A DNA stretch of 59,582 bases. Source: a virus. The stretch's first letter is position 1; every line of letters begins with the position of its first letter. The notes under the pieces were generated by a model. It had not been told where the DNA came from, did not search any database, and worked only from the letters and a program-made list of their open reading frames with translations. The stretch covers positions 1-59,582 of the IMG/VR virus record IMGVR_UViG_3300031722_000035; one strand, written 5' to 3'. The position numbers and the translations under genes were made by a program. Positions 7,258-15,760 of the stretch are shown piece after piece.

Positions 7258-7467
7258 ATGAACCATAAAGACCCTGTACTACGCACCTGGAACGGCTTGA
7301 ACGAGCATCTGAGAGACGCTGATGAGGCTGAGTGTATGCGTCTGCTCAAGCTGGAGCAAAAAGGACCTCGCAAAAGCAAGACCATTCTGTTGCGGATCCA
7401 TTCTCGTCTGAACATTGTTCGCGCTCACCGCGAGAGGGAGGAGCTATGTCCTGGATCATCGGATTGA
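7258..7467 (+). CDS. Small basic helical protein (69 aa)
   Basis: The ATG at 7258 follows AAAAGGACTGA. It is Arg/Leu-rich throughout (for example RLLKLEQKGPRKSKTILLRIHSRLNIVRAHRERE) and probably all-helical. It is the first gene after the terminator. The 90-nt gap upstream must hold a promoter, but only a TTGACG with a weak TAGCAG at 17 bp is visible. It resembles small phage helper proteins near DNA polymerase; the function is unknown. Confidence 0.65.
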   Translation: MNHKDPVLRTWNGLNEHLRDADEAECMRLLKLEQKGPRKSKTILLRIHSRLNIVRAHREREELCPGSSD

Positions 7468-7583
7468 TTATCTTCTTGATTGTCTCAGGACTTGTTGGCA
7501 GTGGGGCTAAGCAGACTGGCGGAGCTGGTTTTGTTCTGTTCATCGCCATTGTCATAATCATCAAAATTATGGTGTCAAATTGA
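7446..7583 (+). CDS. Small two-helix membrane protein (45 aa)
   Basis: The ATG at 7446 is preceded by GGGAGGAG. Two hydrophobic segments (residues 3-17 and 27-42) flank a Gly/Lys loop. Its TGA overlaps the TTG start of DNA polymerase, so it could couple polymerase translation. The role is unknown. Confidence 0.6.
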   Translation: MSWIIGLIIFLIVSGLVGSGAKQTGGAGFVLFIAIVIIIKIMVSN

Positions 7584-9451
7584 AAATACCTTCTCCGGTT
7601 ACAGTTGACTTTGAAACCATCGGCATCAAGGCCAGGCCCTTCTACCCACCGGCTCCTGTCGGGGTCTCCATCAAGTACAAGGGCAAAAAGTCTAAGTACT
7701 ATGCCTGGGGCCACGTAACCGGGAACAATTGTTCTTGGGGCGAAGCGGAAGCTGCTTTGAAGAAGGCCTGGGCTCACAAGGATGGTGTTCTCTTCCAAAA
7801 TGGCAAGTTCGACATCGATGTGGCTGAAGTGCACATGGGGATGCCAGAGTTGCTGTGGGACAAGATAGAAGATACTATGTTCTTACTGTTCCTTGATGAT
7901 CCTCATCAGATGGAACTTGGCTTGAAGCCATCTGCGAATAGATTGCTTGGGCTCCCAGCTGAAGAGCAAGATGCTGTAGGTGAATGGCTTGTCGTTAACC
8001 AGCCCATTCCTGGAATTAAGATTAGCAAATCCAAACAGTCAGACCATTATTTTGGTAAGTACATCGCTTTTGCTCCTGGTGACCTTGTTGGAACATACGC
8101 TGAGGGCGATACAGATCGCACAAGTGGTTTGTTCCAATTGCTATACGAGAAGACATGTGACAGAGGTATGAAAGAGGCTTACGACCGCGAACGGGAACTA
8201 ATGCCTATTTTGCTTGGCATGGAGCGGGAAGGTGTCCATGTTTCCCACGACAAACTTGCCAAAGATGTAAAACTCTACTCAAAGTGGATGGAGACCATTG
8301 AGGCATGGATCCACAAGCAACTCAAATCAGATGGGTCTATCAACCTTGATTCAGGAGCTCAGTTAGTTGACGCTATGGTGGCAGTCGGAAAAGCTGACAC
8401 AAATTTACTGCCAACAACTCCAACTGGAAAGTACCAGACAAACAAAGAAGCATTGCTGCTTGGTGTTACTGACAAAGTCCTTCTTGCTGTTTTGAAATAC
8501 AGAACGCAATTGAAGACATGCCTTGGCACCTTCATGAAGCCATGGTTGTACACTGCTGATATGTCTGGTGGGATGATCTACACTACATGGAACCAAGTGA
8601 AAGGTGACGTTGGCACAAGGTCAGGAAGACTATCGTCCACACCGAATTTTCAAAACATTCCAAACGAGTTTAAGCCCATCTTCGCGCATGAGCAAAAGGG
8701 GTTGGCTAAGTGCCCGTTCAAAGACTTGCCGCCACTGCCGAAGATGCGTGGGTACATCTCAGCACCGAAAGGTGAGATTTTGTGTGGTCGTGATTTTAGC
8801 AGTCAAGAATTGCGCGTTTTAGCCCATATGGTAGGTGGTGGTCTTGCCGAAGCGTACTTGGAAAATCCAAATATTGATTTGCACCAGTATGCCGCAGATT
8901 TAATTACCAAGATGACAGGGCGTGTAATCACGCGTAAAGAGACAAAGAACATTGCGTTCTCCATCTTGTATGGGTCTGGTCTTGGTAAGTTGGCTGAAAG
9001 TCTTGGGTGCTCAGTAGAAGAAGCCAAAAAGTTTAGGGATGCCTACCTTGGGACTTTTCCTGGTATCAAAATCCTTCAGAGTGATCTGAAGGCTAGGGCT
9101 AAGGCAAAGTTACCAATAACAACTTATGGCGGTCGTGAATATTACTGCGAAGAACCCAAGTTGGTTGATGGACGACTTAGGCACTTTGACTACAAGTTGA
9201 CGAACTATCTTATTCAGGGAAGTTCAGCTGATCTGACTAAGGATGCTGTCATCAGATTTAGCAAAGCTAAGGGATCGTCAAGAATGCTTCTGTCTGTGCA
9301 CGATGAAATTCTGATCAGTTCACCAATCAAGGATGCAAAAACTGAAATGAGTATTCTAAAAGAATGCATGAACAATTGCGGGTTAGAAGTTCCAATGATG
9401 AGCGATGGAGAAACAGGGTTCAACTGGGCGGAAATGAAAGAATGCGACTGA
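7580..9451 (+). CDS. DNA polymerase, family A, with 3'-5' exonuclease domain
   Basis: This is the replicative polymerase (623 aa, close to the size of phage T7 enzymes and lacking the 5' nuclease of Pol I). Exonuclease signatures: DFET (Asp10, Glu12), NGKFD (Asp78) and YAEGDTD near residue 175. Polymerase signatures: motif A DFSSQELR at about 403, motif B around KNIAFSILYG at about 455 and motif C VHDE at about 573. The only start compatible with residue 1 before DFET is a TTG overlapping the previous TGA, with no good ribosome site, suggesting translational coupling and low expression. The HNH gene starts inside its 3' end. Confidence 0.97.
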   Translation: MKIPSPVTVDFETIGIKARPFYPPAPVGVSIKYKGKKSKYYAWGHVTGNNCSWGEAEAALKKAWAHKDGVLFQNGKFDIDVAEVHMGMPELLWDKIEDTMFLLFLDDPHQMELGLKPSANRLLGLPAEEQDAVGEWLVVNQPIPGIKISKSKQSDHYFGKYIAFAPGDLVGTYAEGDTDRTSGLFQLLYEKTCDRGMKEAYDRERELMPILLGMEREGVHVSHDKLAKDVKLYSKWMETIEAWIHKQLKSDGSINLDSGAQLVDAMVAVGKADTNLLPTTPTGKYQTNKEALLLGVTDKVLLAVLKYRTQLKTCLGTFMKPWLYTADMSGGMIYTTWNQVKGDVGTRSGRLSSTPNFQNIPNEFKPIFAHEQKGLAKCPFKDLPPLPKMRGYISAPKGEILCGRDFSSQELRVLAHMVGGGLAEAYLENPNIDLHQYAADLITKMTGRVITRKETKNIAFSILYGSGLGKLAESLGCSVEEAKKFRDAYLGTFPGIKILQSDLKARAKAKLPITTYGGREYYCEEPKLVDGRLRHFDYKLTNYLIQGSSADLTKDAVIRFSKAKGSSRMLLSVHDEILISSPIKDAKTEMSILKECMNNCGLEVPMMSDGETGFNWAEMKECD

Positions 9452-9945
9452 TCAAGTCCAAAGACTGTATTGTATGCGGCAAGGTGTACCAGCCAACTGG
9501 CTCTTGCTCTAAATACTGCAGTTCTGATTGCAAAGCCAGTGTCTGGACGCAGGAAGTTAAATCAAAAGCAACTTACGATTGGCAGGTCAAGAAGGGAATT
9601 ATCAAACAACCTGGCGTAGGTACTGGACATGGCCAAGAATCAGGACCTGAACACCATAGTTATAAACCAGATGCACCTCATCGTTACCGTGACTTCATCA
9701 AAGATGTCTGTGAGAAGTGCGGAAGTAAGAAGTTTCTCTGTGGGCACCATAGGGACCAAGATAGATCGAGCAATGTAGAGTCGAACATTCAGACACTCTG
9801 TAAGAAGTGTCATCAGAAAGAACATAAAACCCATCTGAACTTTCTCGTTGGGTTGGATGATGTAAGACGGGCTAAGTTAGCTGCCAACATGACAAAGCTA
9901 AACAAGACACTTCCTAGAAAGAACGGTAAAAACAATGGCAACTGA
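9442..9945 (+). CDS. Free-standing HNH homing-type endonuclease
   Basis: The ATG at 9442 overlaps the polymerase stop; the longer frame from 9364 is inside the polymerase gene and rejected. There is an N-terminal zinc ribbon (CIVCG with CSKYCSSDC) and a C-terminal HNH fold: CEKCG, CGHHRDQD, NIQTLCKKCHQKEH, in which the paired His, Asn and final His fit the nuclease core. It lies exactly between the polymerase and a nuclease gene, a common homing-endonuclease niche. Confidence 0.85.
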   Translation: MRLIKSKDCIVCGKVYQPTGSCSKYCSSDCKASVWTQEVKSKATYDWQVKKGIIKQPGVGTGHGQESGPEHHSYKPDAPHRYRDFIKDVCEKCGSKKFLCGHHRDQDRSSNVESNIQTLCKKCHQKEHKTHLNFLVGLDDVRRAKLAANMTKLNKTLPRKNGKNNGN

Positions 9946-10663
9946 CAAAATGAAGGTGACGGCTTGGAGCTTCTCTAGGTACTCTACCTATCGCCAATGC
10001 CCTGCAAAATTTAAGTATTCGGCATTAATGAAGATCGCGGAGCCTAAGAACCAAGCGATGCAACGAGGTGCCGACATCCACTTGATGGCTGAGCAGTACC
10101 TCAAAGGCATGGTAACAAGACTGCCTGCAGAGCTGAAACTGTTTGCAGACGAGTTCAAGAAACTCCGCCTGCTCTACAAGAAGCGTGCCGTTGGTACCAC
10201 GGTGGAAGATAACTGGGCATTCACCGAGGGGTGGGACCGCACAGAGTGGAACAACTGGCTGAAATGCTGGTGCCGCATCAAGCTCGATGCTGCTCACCAG
10301 TCTGATGACGAGACCATGGTCATCACTGACTGGAAGACTGGCAAAATGCGTGATGAACTGCACGAGGAATATCTTGAGCAGCTTCAGCTCTACGCGCTTG
10401 CTGCTTTGCTCTTGCATCCACACATCAAGTTCGTGAAGCCACGTCTCGTGTACCTGGACCAGGGCATGATCTACCCGGCTCCCGATGACGAGATTGTCTA
10501 TGACCGGTCAGACGTTCCCAAGCTCAAGAAGCTGTGGGAGAAGCGTGTGAAGCCAATGTTCAACGACAAACTCTTTGCTCCTAAGGCCAATGACAAATGT
10601 AAATGGTGCTTTTACGGACAGTCAGGCAAAGCAAAAGGCGGCCCTGGACTCTGCCAATTTTGA
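9935..10663 (+). CDS. Cas4/RecB-like PD-(D/E)XK exonuclease
   Basis: The 242-aa protein has the helical N-terminus SRYSTYRQCPAKFKY found in RecB-like nucleases, a His in RGADIH (motif I), and the active core VITDWKTGK (Asp-x-Lys, about residue 131). The C-terminal cysteines (CKWCFYGQ and a final Cys, with one N-terminal Cys at about 21) could hold an iron-sulphur cluster as in Cas4/AddB. It would process DNA ends in replication or recombination. It is not part of a CRISPR system here; no array or other cas gene is present. Confidence 0.88.
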   Translation: MATDKMKVTAWSFSRYSTYRQCPAKFKYSALMKIAEPKNQAMQRGADIHLMAEQYLKGMVTRLPAELKLFADEFKKLRLLYKKRAVGTTVEDNWAFTEGWDRTEWNNWLKCWCRIKLDAAHQSDDETMVITDWKTGKMRDELHEEYLEQLQLYALAALLLHPHIKFVKPRLVYLDQGMIYPAPDDEIVYDRSDVPKLKKLWEKRVKPMFNDKLFAPKANDKCKWCFYGQSGKAKGGPGLCQF

Positions 10664-10687
10664 TACCACAACCAAAGGAGAACTAAA

Positions 10688-10879
10688 GTGCTGAAACCAG
10701 GAGATAAAGTTGACATGGATGGTGAAGAAGCAACTGTCATCCATGTCACTCCAAGTTACCCAGAGACTTGTTCTCATGACTGGGAGTACGTTGAAACAGC
10801 TAACGGTGACCCAGAGCCATCTCACTGTGTCAAGTGTGGAATGAGCTTCACTCGGTACATATTTTGTGAATGTCCATAA
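10688..10879 (+). CDS. Small cysteine-containing protein (63 aa)
   Basis: The GTG start at 10688 follows AAAGGAG. The first 20 residues (KPGDKVDMDGEEATVIHV) look like a small beta-barrel. The C-terminus has C-x(n)-H, CVKCG and CEC cysteines that could bind zinc. It lies between two exonuclease genes. No function can be named. Confidence 0.6.
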   Translation: MLKPGDKVDMDGEEATVIHVTPSYPETCSHDWEYVETANGDPEPSHCVKCGMSFTRYIFCECP

Positions 10880-10896
10880 CTTTAAAGGAAAAATGA

Positions 10897-11439
10897 ATGA
10901 AACACTTGATGGTAGACCTTGAAACCCTGGGCACAGTTCCAGGTTGCTCTATTCTGAGCATTGGTGCGGTCTTCTTTGACGGCAAGACTCTCGGCGACGA
11001 ATTCTACAAAGTCATCCACCGCCGTTCATGTGAAGAAGCCGGGCTCCATGAGGATCCGGACACTATTGAGTGGTGGAGCAGGCAAAGTATTGAGGCCACC
11101 CAAGTTCTTCGTGACTCTTTGCTCGACGGTCAAAATTCTCTCACCAGTGTGTTGACTGACTTCAATGCCTTTATCAAGCGTGATACTGGCGTCAAGGTCT
11201 GGGGTAATGGCGCTGATTTTGACAACCCCATTCTGGCCTGTGCCTACAAAGCTGTTGGATTGGAGCAGGGTTGGCTCCCATACAATGGCCGCTGCTATCG
11301 CACCATCAAGAACTTGGCCATCAACGTTCCTAAGCTGGAGCGTGTTGGCACATACCACAATGCTCTAGACGACGCAAAGTCTCAGGCCATTCACTTGAAC
11401 ACTATCTTGCAGCTGAACCCTGGGCTGCGTCTGAAGTGA
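10897..11439 (+). CDS. DEDD-type 3'-5' exonuclease
   Basis: The 180-aa protein starts MKHLMVDLETLG (DxE at residues 7 and 9), has WGNGADFDNPIL (third acidic residue, about 105) and ends the fold with HNALDDAKSQA (His and Asp, about 157-162). This is the DEDDh layout of single-domain DnaQ/ExoX-like phage exonucleases. It probably trims single-stranded DNA or RNA during replication. Its stop overlaps the GTG of the VRR-NUC gene. Confidence 0.9.
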   Translation: MKHLMVDLETLGTVPGCSILSIGAVFFDGKTLGDEFYKVIHRRSCEEAGLHEDPDTIEWWSRQSIEATQVLRDSLLDGQNSLTSVLTDFNAFIKRDTGVKVWGNGADFDNPILACAYKAVGLEQGWLPYNGRCYRTIKNLAINVPKLERVGTYHNALDDAKSQAIHLNTILQLNPGLRLK

Positions 11440-11741
11440 GAGACCTTGAAGTTGACGAGGAGGCCAAGTTTGTCCGGGAGTGCTGGAAGCACTGGAGCCT
11501 CAAGGTCAGTAAGTTTGAAATACCAGGCGACACTGGGTACCCAGACAGAATTATCTGGATGCCAGGAGGTCGCCCGATCTTCTTTGAGTTCAAACGTGAA
11601 GGCTACGAGCCAAGCCTAAAGCAGTCAGTAATTCACGCCGAACTCTGTCTCCTAGGTTACCAAGTCGAGGTACATACAAATGCAGATAGAGCTCTTCAAT
11701 CGCTCGCCCGCGCCGTGGAAGCAGCGCTTAATATAAAATAG
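11436..11741 (+). CDS. VRR-NUC domain nuclease
   Basis: The 101-aa protein starts at a GTG overlapping the preceding TGA. It has the VRR-NUC core: GDTGYPDRIIW, then a strand with FFEFKREG (Glu-x-Lys), then PSLKQSV. These give the PD-(D/E)XK active site. Stand-alone phage VRR-NUC proteins are thought to cut branched DNA (Holliday-junction-like). It sits in a three-nuclease cluster with the Cas4-like and DEDD enzymes. Confidence 0.88.
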   Translation: MRDLEVDEEAKFVRECWKHWSLKVSKFEIPGDTGYPDRIIWMPGGRPIFFEFKREGYEPSLKQSVIHAELCLLGYQVEVHTNADRALQSLARAVEAALNIK

Positions 11742-11809
11742 ATCCTTTAGGAAAGACTACGCAAAAAGGAAGAGCAGCTAGGACACAGGAGGACATTGGT
11801 GGCTACTTA

Positions 11810-12281
11810 GTGTTTCAGTTGAGCGCAAATTATGAAGTGGTTGGCGAATGTTGGATGCGGTGTGGTGGGCTGTCATGGAATGGGTACGGACTTTTGGCCA
11901 GACACTTACCAAGGGCGTCATACCCCCGTAGGACAAATATCGCCTCTTACCAACTTCATAAAGGCCCAGTTCCAAATGGGTTGTTTGCCACACGTGTGAC
12001 AACAAAGGTTGCATTAACCCAGACCATCTCTGGCTGGGCACCAATAAAGAAAACCAGTTAGACGCCTCTGACAAAGGTATTTGGGAAAAGATTTGGGCCA
12101 TAGAAAAACGCGCAAAGATGAGTAAAAGAGTTTCTGGAAAGGCAACCCAATGTATGGTAAGGCCAAAGAAGATGCGCCTTGCTATGGACGAACCGGAGCT
12201 AAACATCCAATGTTTGGCAAACATCATACTGAAGAAGCTAAGACGAAAATTTCGGCTGGGCTTCTGAGATCTAGGAAATAA
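11810..12281 (+). pseudogene. Decayed HNH/NUMOD3 homing endonuclease (multiple frameshifts)
   Basis: No single frame covers it, but consecutive frames together spell a GIY/HNH-type homing nuclease. ECWMRCGG and WNGYG lie in one frame. DFWPDTYQGRHTPVG is in the +1 frame. YQLHKGPVPNG returns to the first frame. HTCDNKGCINPDHLWLGT is one frame further (HNH core). NPMYGK and HPMFGKHHTEEAKTKIS (two NUMOD3 repeats) come after another shift. The last two switches, near 11989 and 12150, each fit loss of a single base. It ends at TAA 12279-12281, just before the helicase start. It is either a dead element or a region of sequencing error. Confidence 0.8.
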
Positions 12282-12282
12282 C

Positions 12283-13780
12283 ATGGAGATGACCCTGTTC
12301 AGGGTCGAGAAACCCCAGCCTTGGAATCCTCACGGGTTTCAACGCAAGGCCATCAAGTTCTTGTTAGAACATGGTGCGGCTGGGTTATTTCTCGACCCTG
12401 GCTAGTGAAGGTTTAGGAAAAACCTCTATCACGCTAGCCGCTATAAAATTGATGCTTAAGGCGAAAGTCGAAAGCAAGGTCTTGGTCATCGCTCCGTTGC
12501 GCGTAGCGCACAGCACGTGGCCGGGTGAAGCAGCGAAATGGCTGGACTTCGCTGGACTTAGAATTGTGGTTTTGCACGGGCCAAACAAGGACGAGTTGCT
12601 GAAGCAGGATGCTGACATCTACGTCATCAACCCAGGTGGACTCGATTGGCTACTTGGAGTCACCAAGGCCAAGTCGATAAGGACTGGCAAGAACGCTGTC
12701 TCAGTCGACATGAAGAGGTTCAAGAAGCTGGGGTTTGGGACTCTGGTCATCGATGAACTGACCGCCTTCAAGAACCACCAGTCTGACCGGTTCAAAGCCA
12801 TGAAGCAGGTCATTGGCCTATTCCAACGTCGCTGGGGTCTTACTGGATCACCGGCAGCTAACGGGCTTCTCCAGCTATTTGGCCAAATGTACATGTTAGA
12901 CCAAGGTAGAAGTCTTGGACAGTATGTGACTCACTACCAGAAGACTTACTTCACTCCAGCCTACTCTGGGTTTGGTTGGGATATCAAGCCAGGCGGTGAA
13001 GAGCTCATCTACGAGAGAATCAACCCATTGGTGCTCAGAATGGCAGCCAAGGATTACTTGGAAATGCCTCAGCTGATAGAGAATTTGATCCGCGTGAAGA
13101 TGCCACCAGCCGCCTTGAAGGCCTATCTGAGTGTTGAGGATGACCTCGTGGCCATGGTCGAGACCGGCAAGATTGTGGCCAAAAACACCGGTGTCGCTAT
13201 GGGCAAGTGCCGTCAGATGGCGTCCGGTGGAGTCTTTTTGACGCCAGATGTAGAAGTGTTGTTTAAGCCAGCTAAGACCAAGCGCGAGTGGGTGGAACTC
13301 CATACAGAGAAGGTGGAAGCTCTGGAAGTCTTGATAGAAGAACTTCAAGGGTCTCCACTTCTAGTTGCCTACGAGTTTAGCCACGAGGCTGAGAGGCTCA
13401 GGAAGGCGTTACCAGATGCAGTCTTTGCCGCTGACCATGCTGCTAAGGACTTCAAGAAACTGGAAGACCGTTGGAACAAAGGTGAAATTCCAGTCCTCTT
13501 TGCCCAAGCACAGAGTCTTAGCCATGGGTTGAACCTCCAAGAGGCTGGAAACAACGTGGCGTGGTTCACCCTGACTTGGGACGGAGAGGTCTACGAGCAG
13601 TTCATTAGGCGCGTTCTCAGGCAGGGTAATAAGAGCAAACGTGTCTTTGTTCACGTATTCTTGTGCGACAACACAGTGGACCTATATGTTTGGAACAGCC
13701 TGACTGCTAAGGGCAAAACTCAAAATGCTTTGTTTGATGGTTTGAAGAATCTGGCAAAATCACGCCACCAAAAATCATAG
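12283..13780 (+). CDS. SNF2/DEAD-type helicase, interrupted inside Walker A
   Basis: Helicase motifs follow in order: GLGKTS (motif I), LVIDELTAFK (motif II), WGLTGSP (motif III) and, near the end, QFIRRVLRQGN (motif VI). The natural N-terminus starts at ATG 12283 after TAGGAAAT and reads through GFQRKAIKFLLEHG to LFLDPG (40 codons, ending GGC at 12400-12402). It then meets TAG TGA (12403-12408). The frame of LGKTS resumes at 12413, after a GGT at 12410-12412. Removing 10 nt restores the canonical LDPGLGKT. Without recoding, translation could only begin at ATG 12371 (469 aa), losing the Q-motif region. See the findings. Confidence 0.85.
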
Positions 13781-13783
13781 GCA

Positions 13784-13792
13784 TGATACAAT
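13784..13792 (+). promoter_or_regulatory. Possible extended -10 promoter
   Basis: TGATACAAT carries an extended -10 (TG at 13784-13785, TACAAT at 13787-13792) just after the helicase stop. No -35 is visible at 17 bp. A leader with GCTGAGGA precedes ATG 13822, as at the clear promoters. Confidence 0.4.
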
Positions 13793-13821
13793 GATCATAC
13801 TTTAACGCTGAGGAACATTAC

Positions 13822-14466
13822 ATGATCACTTACGGACCAATCACTAAATTCCCCGCTGTTTGTGCAGACCGTGAACGTCGCACATGTTTGGCATTGAATG
13901 GCAATGGAAGCACGATAGAATTCATACCTCTGAACATCGAAAACGGTTTCAATATCGAAGCGATGTCCAGGAAAACCTTCGACGGTCTGTACCAACAGAT
14001 GGTCGATTACCCGCCGGCGCGGTGTGCTACGCTCTATGCGCAGTACGCCATGACGGCGGGTGCCTCAGCGGAGGCCATGGAAGCTCTTGGCCGCCTTACT
14101 AAACTCACCCAAAAGGAAATCGAAATGGCCACTGCCAAAAAGGCGTCCACTGCCAAAGTGGAAAAAGAAACCAAGGTTGCGGTCGCTGCTGCAAAACCTG
14201 AAAAAGCCGCTAAGGCGCCCAAGGTTACCGCCGAAAAAGACGCGGTGAAGAAACCGTCGGCTGCCCAAATGTTCAAGGACTTGATCTTGACCGGCAAGTT
14301 CACTGACGAGCAAATCTTTGAAAAGGTGCAGGCAGAACATGGTCTTGACGACAAGAAGTTCAGCTACGTGGCCTGGTACCGCAAGGATATGATCAAGAAG
14401 GGTGTCGAAGTGCCTGAACCCAAGATCGCCAAACCCGTCAAGACACCCAAACAGCCGGCGGCGTAA
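13822..14466 (+). CDS. Ala/Lys-rich two-domain phage protein, paralogue of the split end gene
   Basis: The ATG follows ACGCTGAGGA. The N-terminal domain (about 95 residues) is unrecognised. A long Lys/Ala/Pro/Val linker (about 96-150) leads to a C-terminal domain with MFKDLILTGKFTDEQIFEKV and FSYVAWYRKDMIKKG. This matches the organisation of the C-terminal domain at 1-321. Such domains occur in several phage proteins and may bind DNA. It is flanked by leaders of the same type, so it is probably well expressed. Confidence 0.75.
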   Translation: MITYGPITKFPAVCADRERRTCLALNGNGSTIEFIPLNIENGFNIEAMSRKTFDGLYQQMVDYPPARCATLYAQYAMTAGASAEAMEALGRLTKLTQKEIEMATAKKASTAKVEKETKVAVAAAKPEKAAKAPKVTAEKDAVKKPSAAQMFKDLILTGKFTDEQIFEKVQAEHGLDDKKFSYVAWYRKDMIKKGVEVPEPKIAKPVKTPKQPAA

Positions 14467-14516
14467 GCCAAGGTCTTTCTGGTTTACTAACCTTTTGCTG
14501 AGGATCCACAAATACC

Positions 14517-15275
14517 ATGGCTACAAAACCTGCAGTCGAGCGCGACACTCGTGACTACGACACAACACAACTCCATGCTAACGGGCATGGGAAAACCCTT
14601 CACAGAGACTACAGTTCTCATTTTTTCCGCTGGTCTTTTGCCCGTAGGTTTATCACAGCCAAGGACCACGTTCTTGAAATCGGTGCTGGCGAAGACAGGC
14701 CGCTGAGCAAGATCTTGACAGGAGGTGCAGCTGCTCACGTCAACACCTACGTCGGCGTTGATCTGAACAAGTTGAAACCATCCAACAGCCAGCGTTTGAC
14801 GTTTATCGGTGAGTTCAACTTTGTTGAGCGCCACAAGGAACTCATGAAGTTACGCCCTGAGGGTTACGACGTGCTTGTGCATTATGAGGTGTTTGAGCAT
14901 CTCAATAGCAAGTTTCAGGCAAAGTTCTTGAAAAATTGCTTTGATTGCCTTAAACCAGGCGGTGTCATGCTGATGTCTACACCAGTCTGGGATCATGTGC
15001 ACATGGCTAAGAACCATATTGCTGAGGTTGATGTTCCCATGCTCCAGAAGTACCTGGATAAGGCTGGATTCAAAGTTGAGCAGCGATGGGGAACGTTCAT
15101 GAACATCAAGTCAATCGGTAAAGCCGACTCTGATTTGGCCAGTAAAGCCTCCATTGCAGAGGTATATAAGGCCTTGTCAACCTACTTTGATTCTGATGCC
15201 CTCAGCAACATTTTTGGCCCGCTGTACAAGGATAGTGCCAGGAATAACCTGTGGAAATGCCGGAAACCGCTGTAG
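14517..15275 (+). CDS. Class I SAM-dependent methyltransferase
   Basis: The 252-aa protein has motif I VLEIGAGEDRPLS (about residues 52-64), an acidic residue after the second strand (VGVDLN), motif IV in the VHYEVFEHL segment (about 119-127) and LKPGGVMLMSTP as the fifth strand. It lacks the (D/N)PP(Y/W) motif of DNA N-methyltransferases and the PC motif of cytosine C5 enzymes, so a small molecule, protein or modified base is the more likely substrate. It is expressed from a GCTGAGGA leader. It precedes an HNH element and the nucleotide-metabolism genes. Confidence 0.85.
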   Translation: MATKPAVERDTRDYDTTQLHANGHGKTLHRDYSSHFFRWSFARRFITAKDHVLEIGAGEDRPLSKILTGGAAAHVNTYVGVDLNKLKPSNSQRLTFIGEFNFVERHKELMKLRPEGYDVLVHYEVFEHLNSKFQAKFLKNCFDCLKPGGVMLMSTPVWDHVHMAKNHIAEVDVPMLQKYLDKAGFKVEQRWGTFMNIKSIGKADSDLASKASIAEVYKALSTYFDSDALSNIFGPLYKDSARNNLWKCRKPL

Positions 15276-15760
15276 CTGAAGAGTGGAGGGCTATAACTGG
15301 ATACGAGAACTTGTATGAGGTCTCGAGTCTAGGAAATGTTAAGTCTTTTCACTCGAAGAACATTAGAGTGCTGAAACCAAAGCTGGTTAAAGGCTACAGA
15401 GTTGTAACTCTTTGCAAGGTTGGCTTAAAGAATCTCCAGGTTTACATAGGCAGAACTATGCTTGAGGCCTTTAAAGGTCCTCAGTCAGAACCTGAAATGC
15501 AAGCTGATCATAGGAATAGAATCAAAACAGATGATGTCTTAAGCAACCTCAGATGGGCAACTCCATCTGAGAATTCTAGGAATCAGAAGAATGTTCTAGG
15601 ATCTAAAAGCGGCGTCCATGGAGTGCAATGGAATAAGCTTACCGGTAAATGGAGAGCCATGTCTAGGTTAGATAACAAACAGGTTTATCTAGGGTATTTT
15701 AATTCTGTCGAGGAGGCTGCTTTGGCAGTCTCGACTTTTAACAGGAGAAACAATGTTTAA
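15251..15760 (+). CDS. NUMOD4-HNH-AP2 homing endonuclease
   Basis: The domains are in the order typical for phage homing nucleases. A NUMOD4 segment EEWRAITGYENLYEVSSLG lies near residues 10-28. An HNH core ADHRNRIKTDDVLSNLRW is centred near residue 85, with ENSRN after it. A C-terminal AP2-like segment GVHGVQWNKLTGKW begins near residue 123. Start choice is between GTG 15251 and ATG 15257, both within the methyltransferase end. It is intact, unlike the copy at 11.8 kb. Confidence 0.9.
   Translation: MEMPETAVAEEWRAITGYENLYEVSSLGNVKSFHSKNIRVLKPKLVKGYRVVTLCKVGLKNLQVYIGRTMLEAFKGPQSEPEMQADHRNRIKTDDVLSNLRWATPSENSRNQKNVLGSKSGVHGVQWNKLTGKWRAMSRLDNKQVYLGYFNSVEEAALAVSTFNRRNNV

Noticed and set aside
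9935-10663. Cas4-like protein as part of a CRISPR system
   Set aside because: No array and no other cas gene; stand-alone RecB/Cas4-like nucleases are normal in phage replication blocks.
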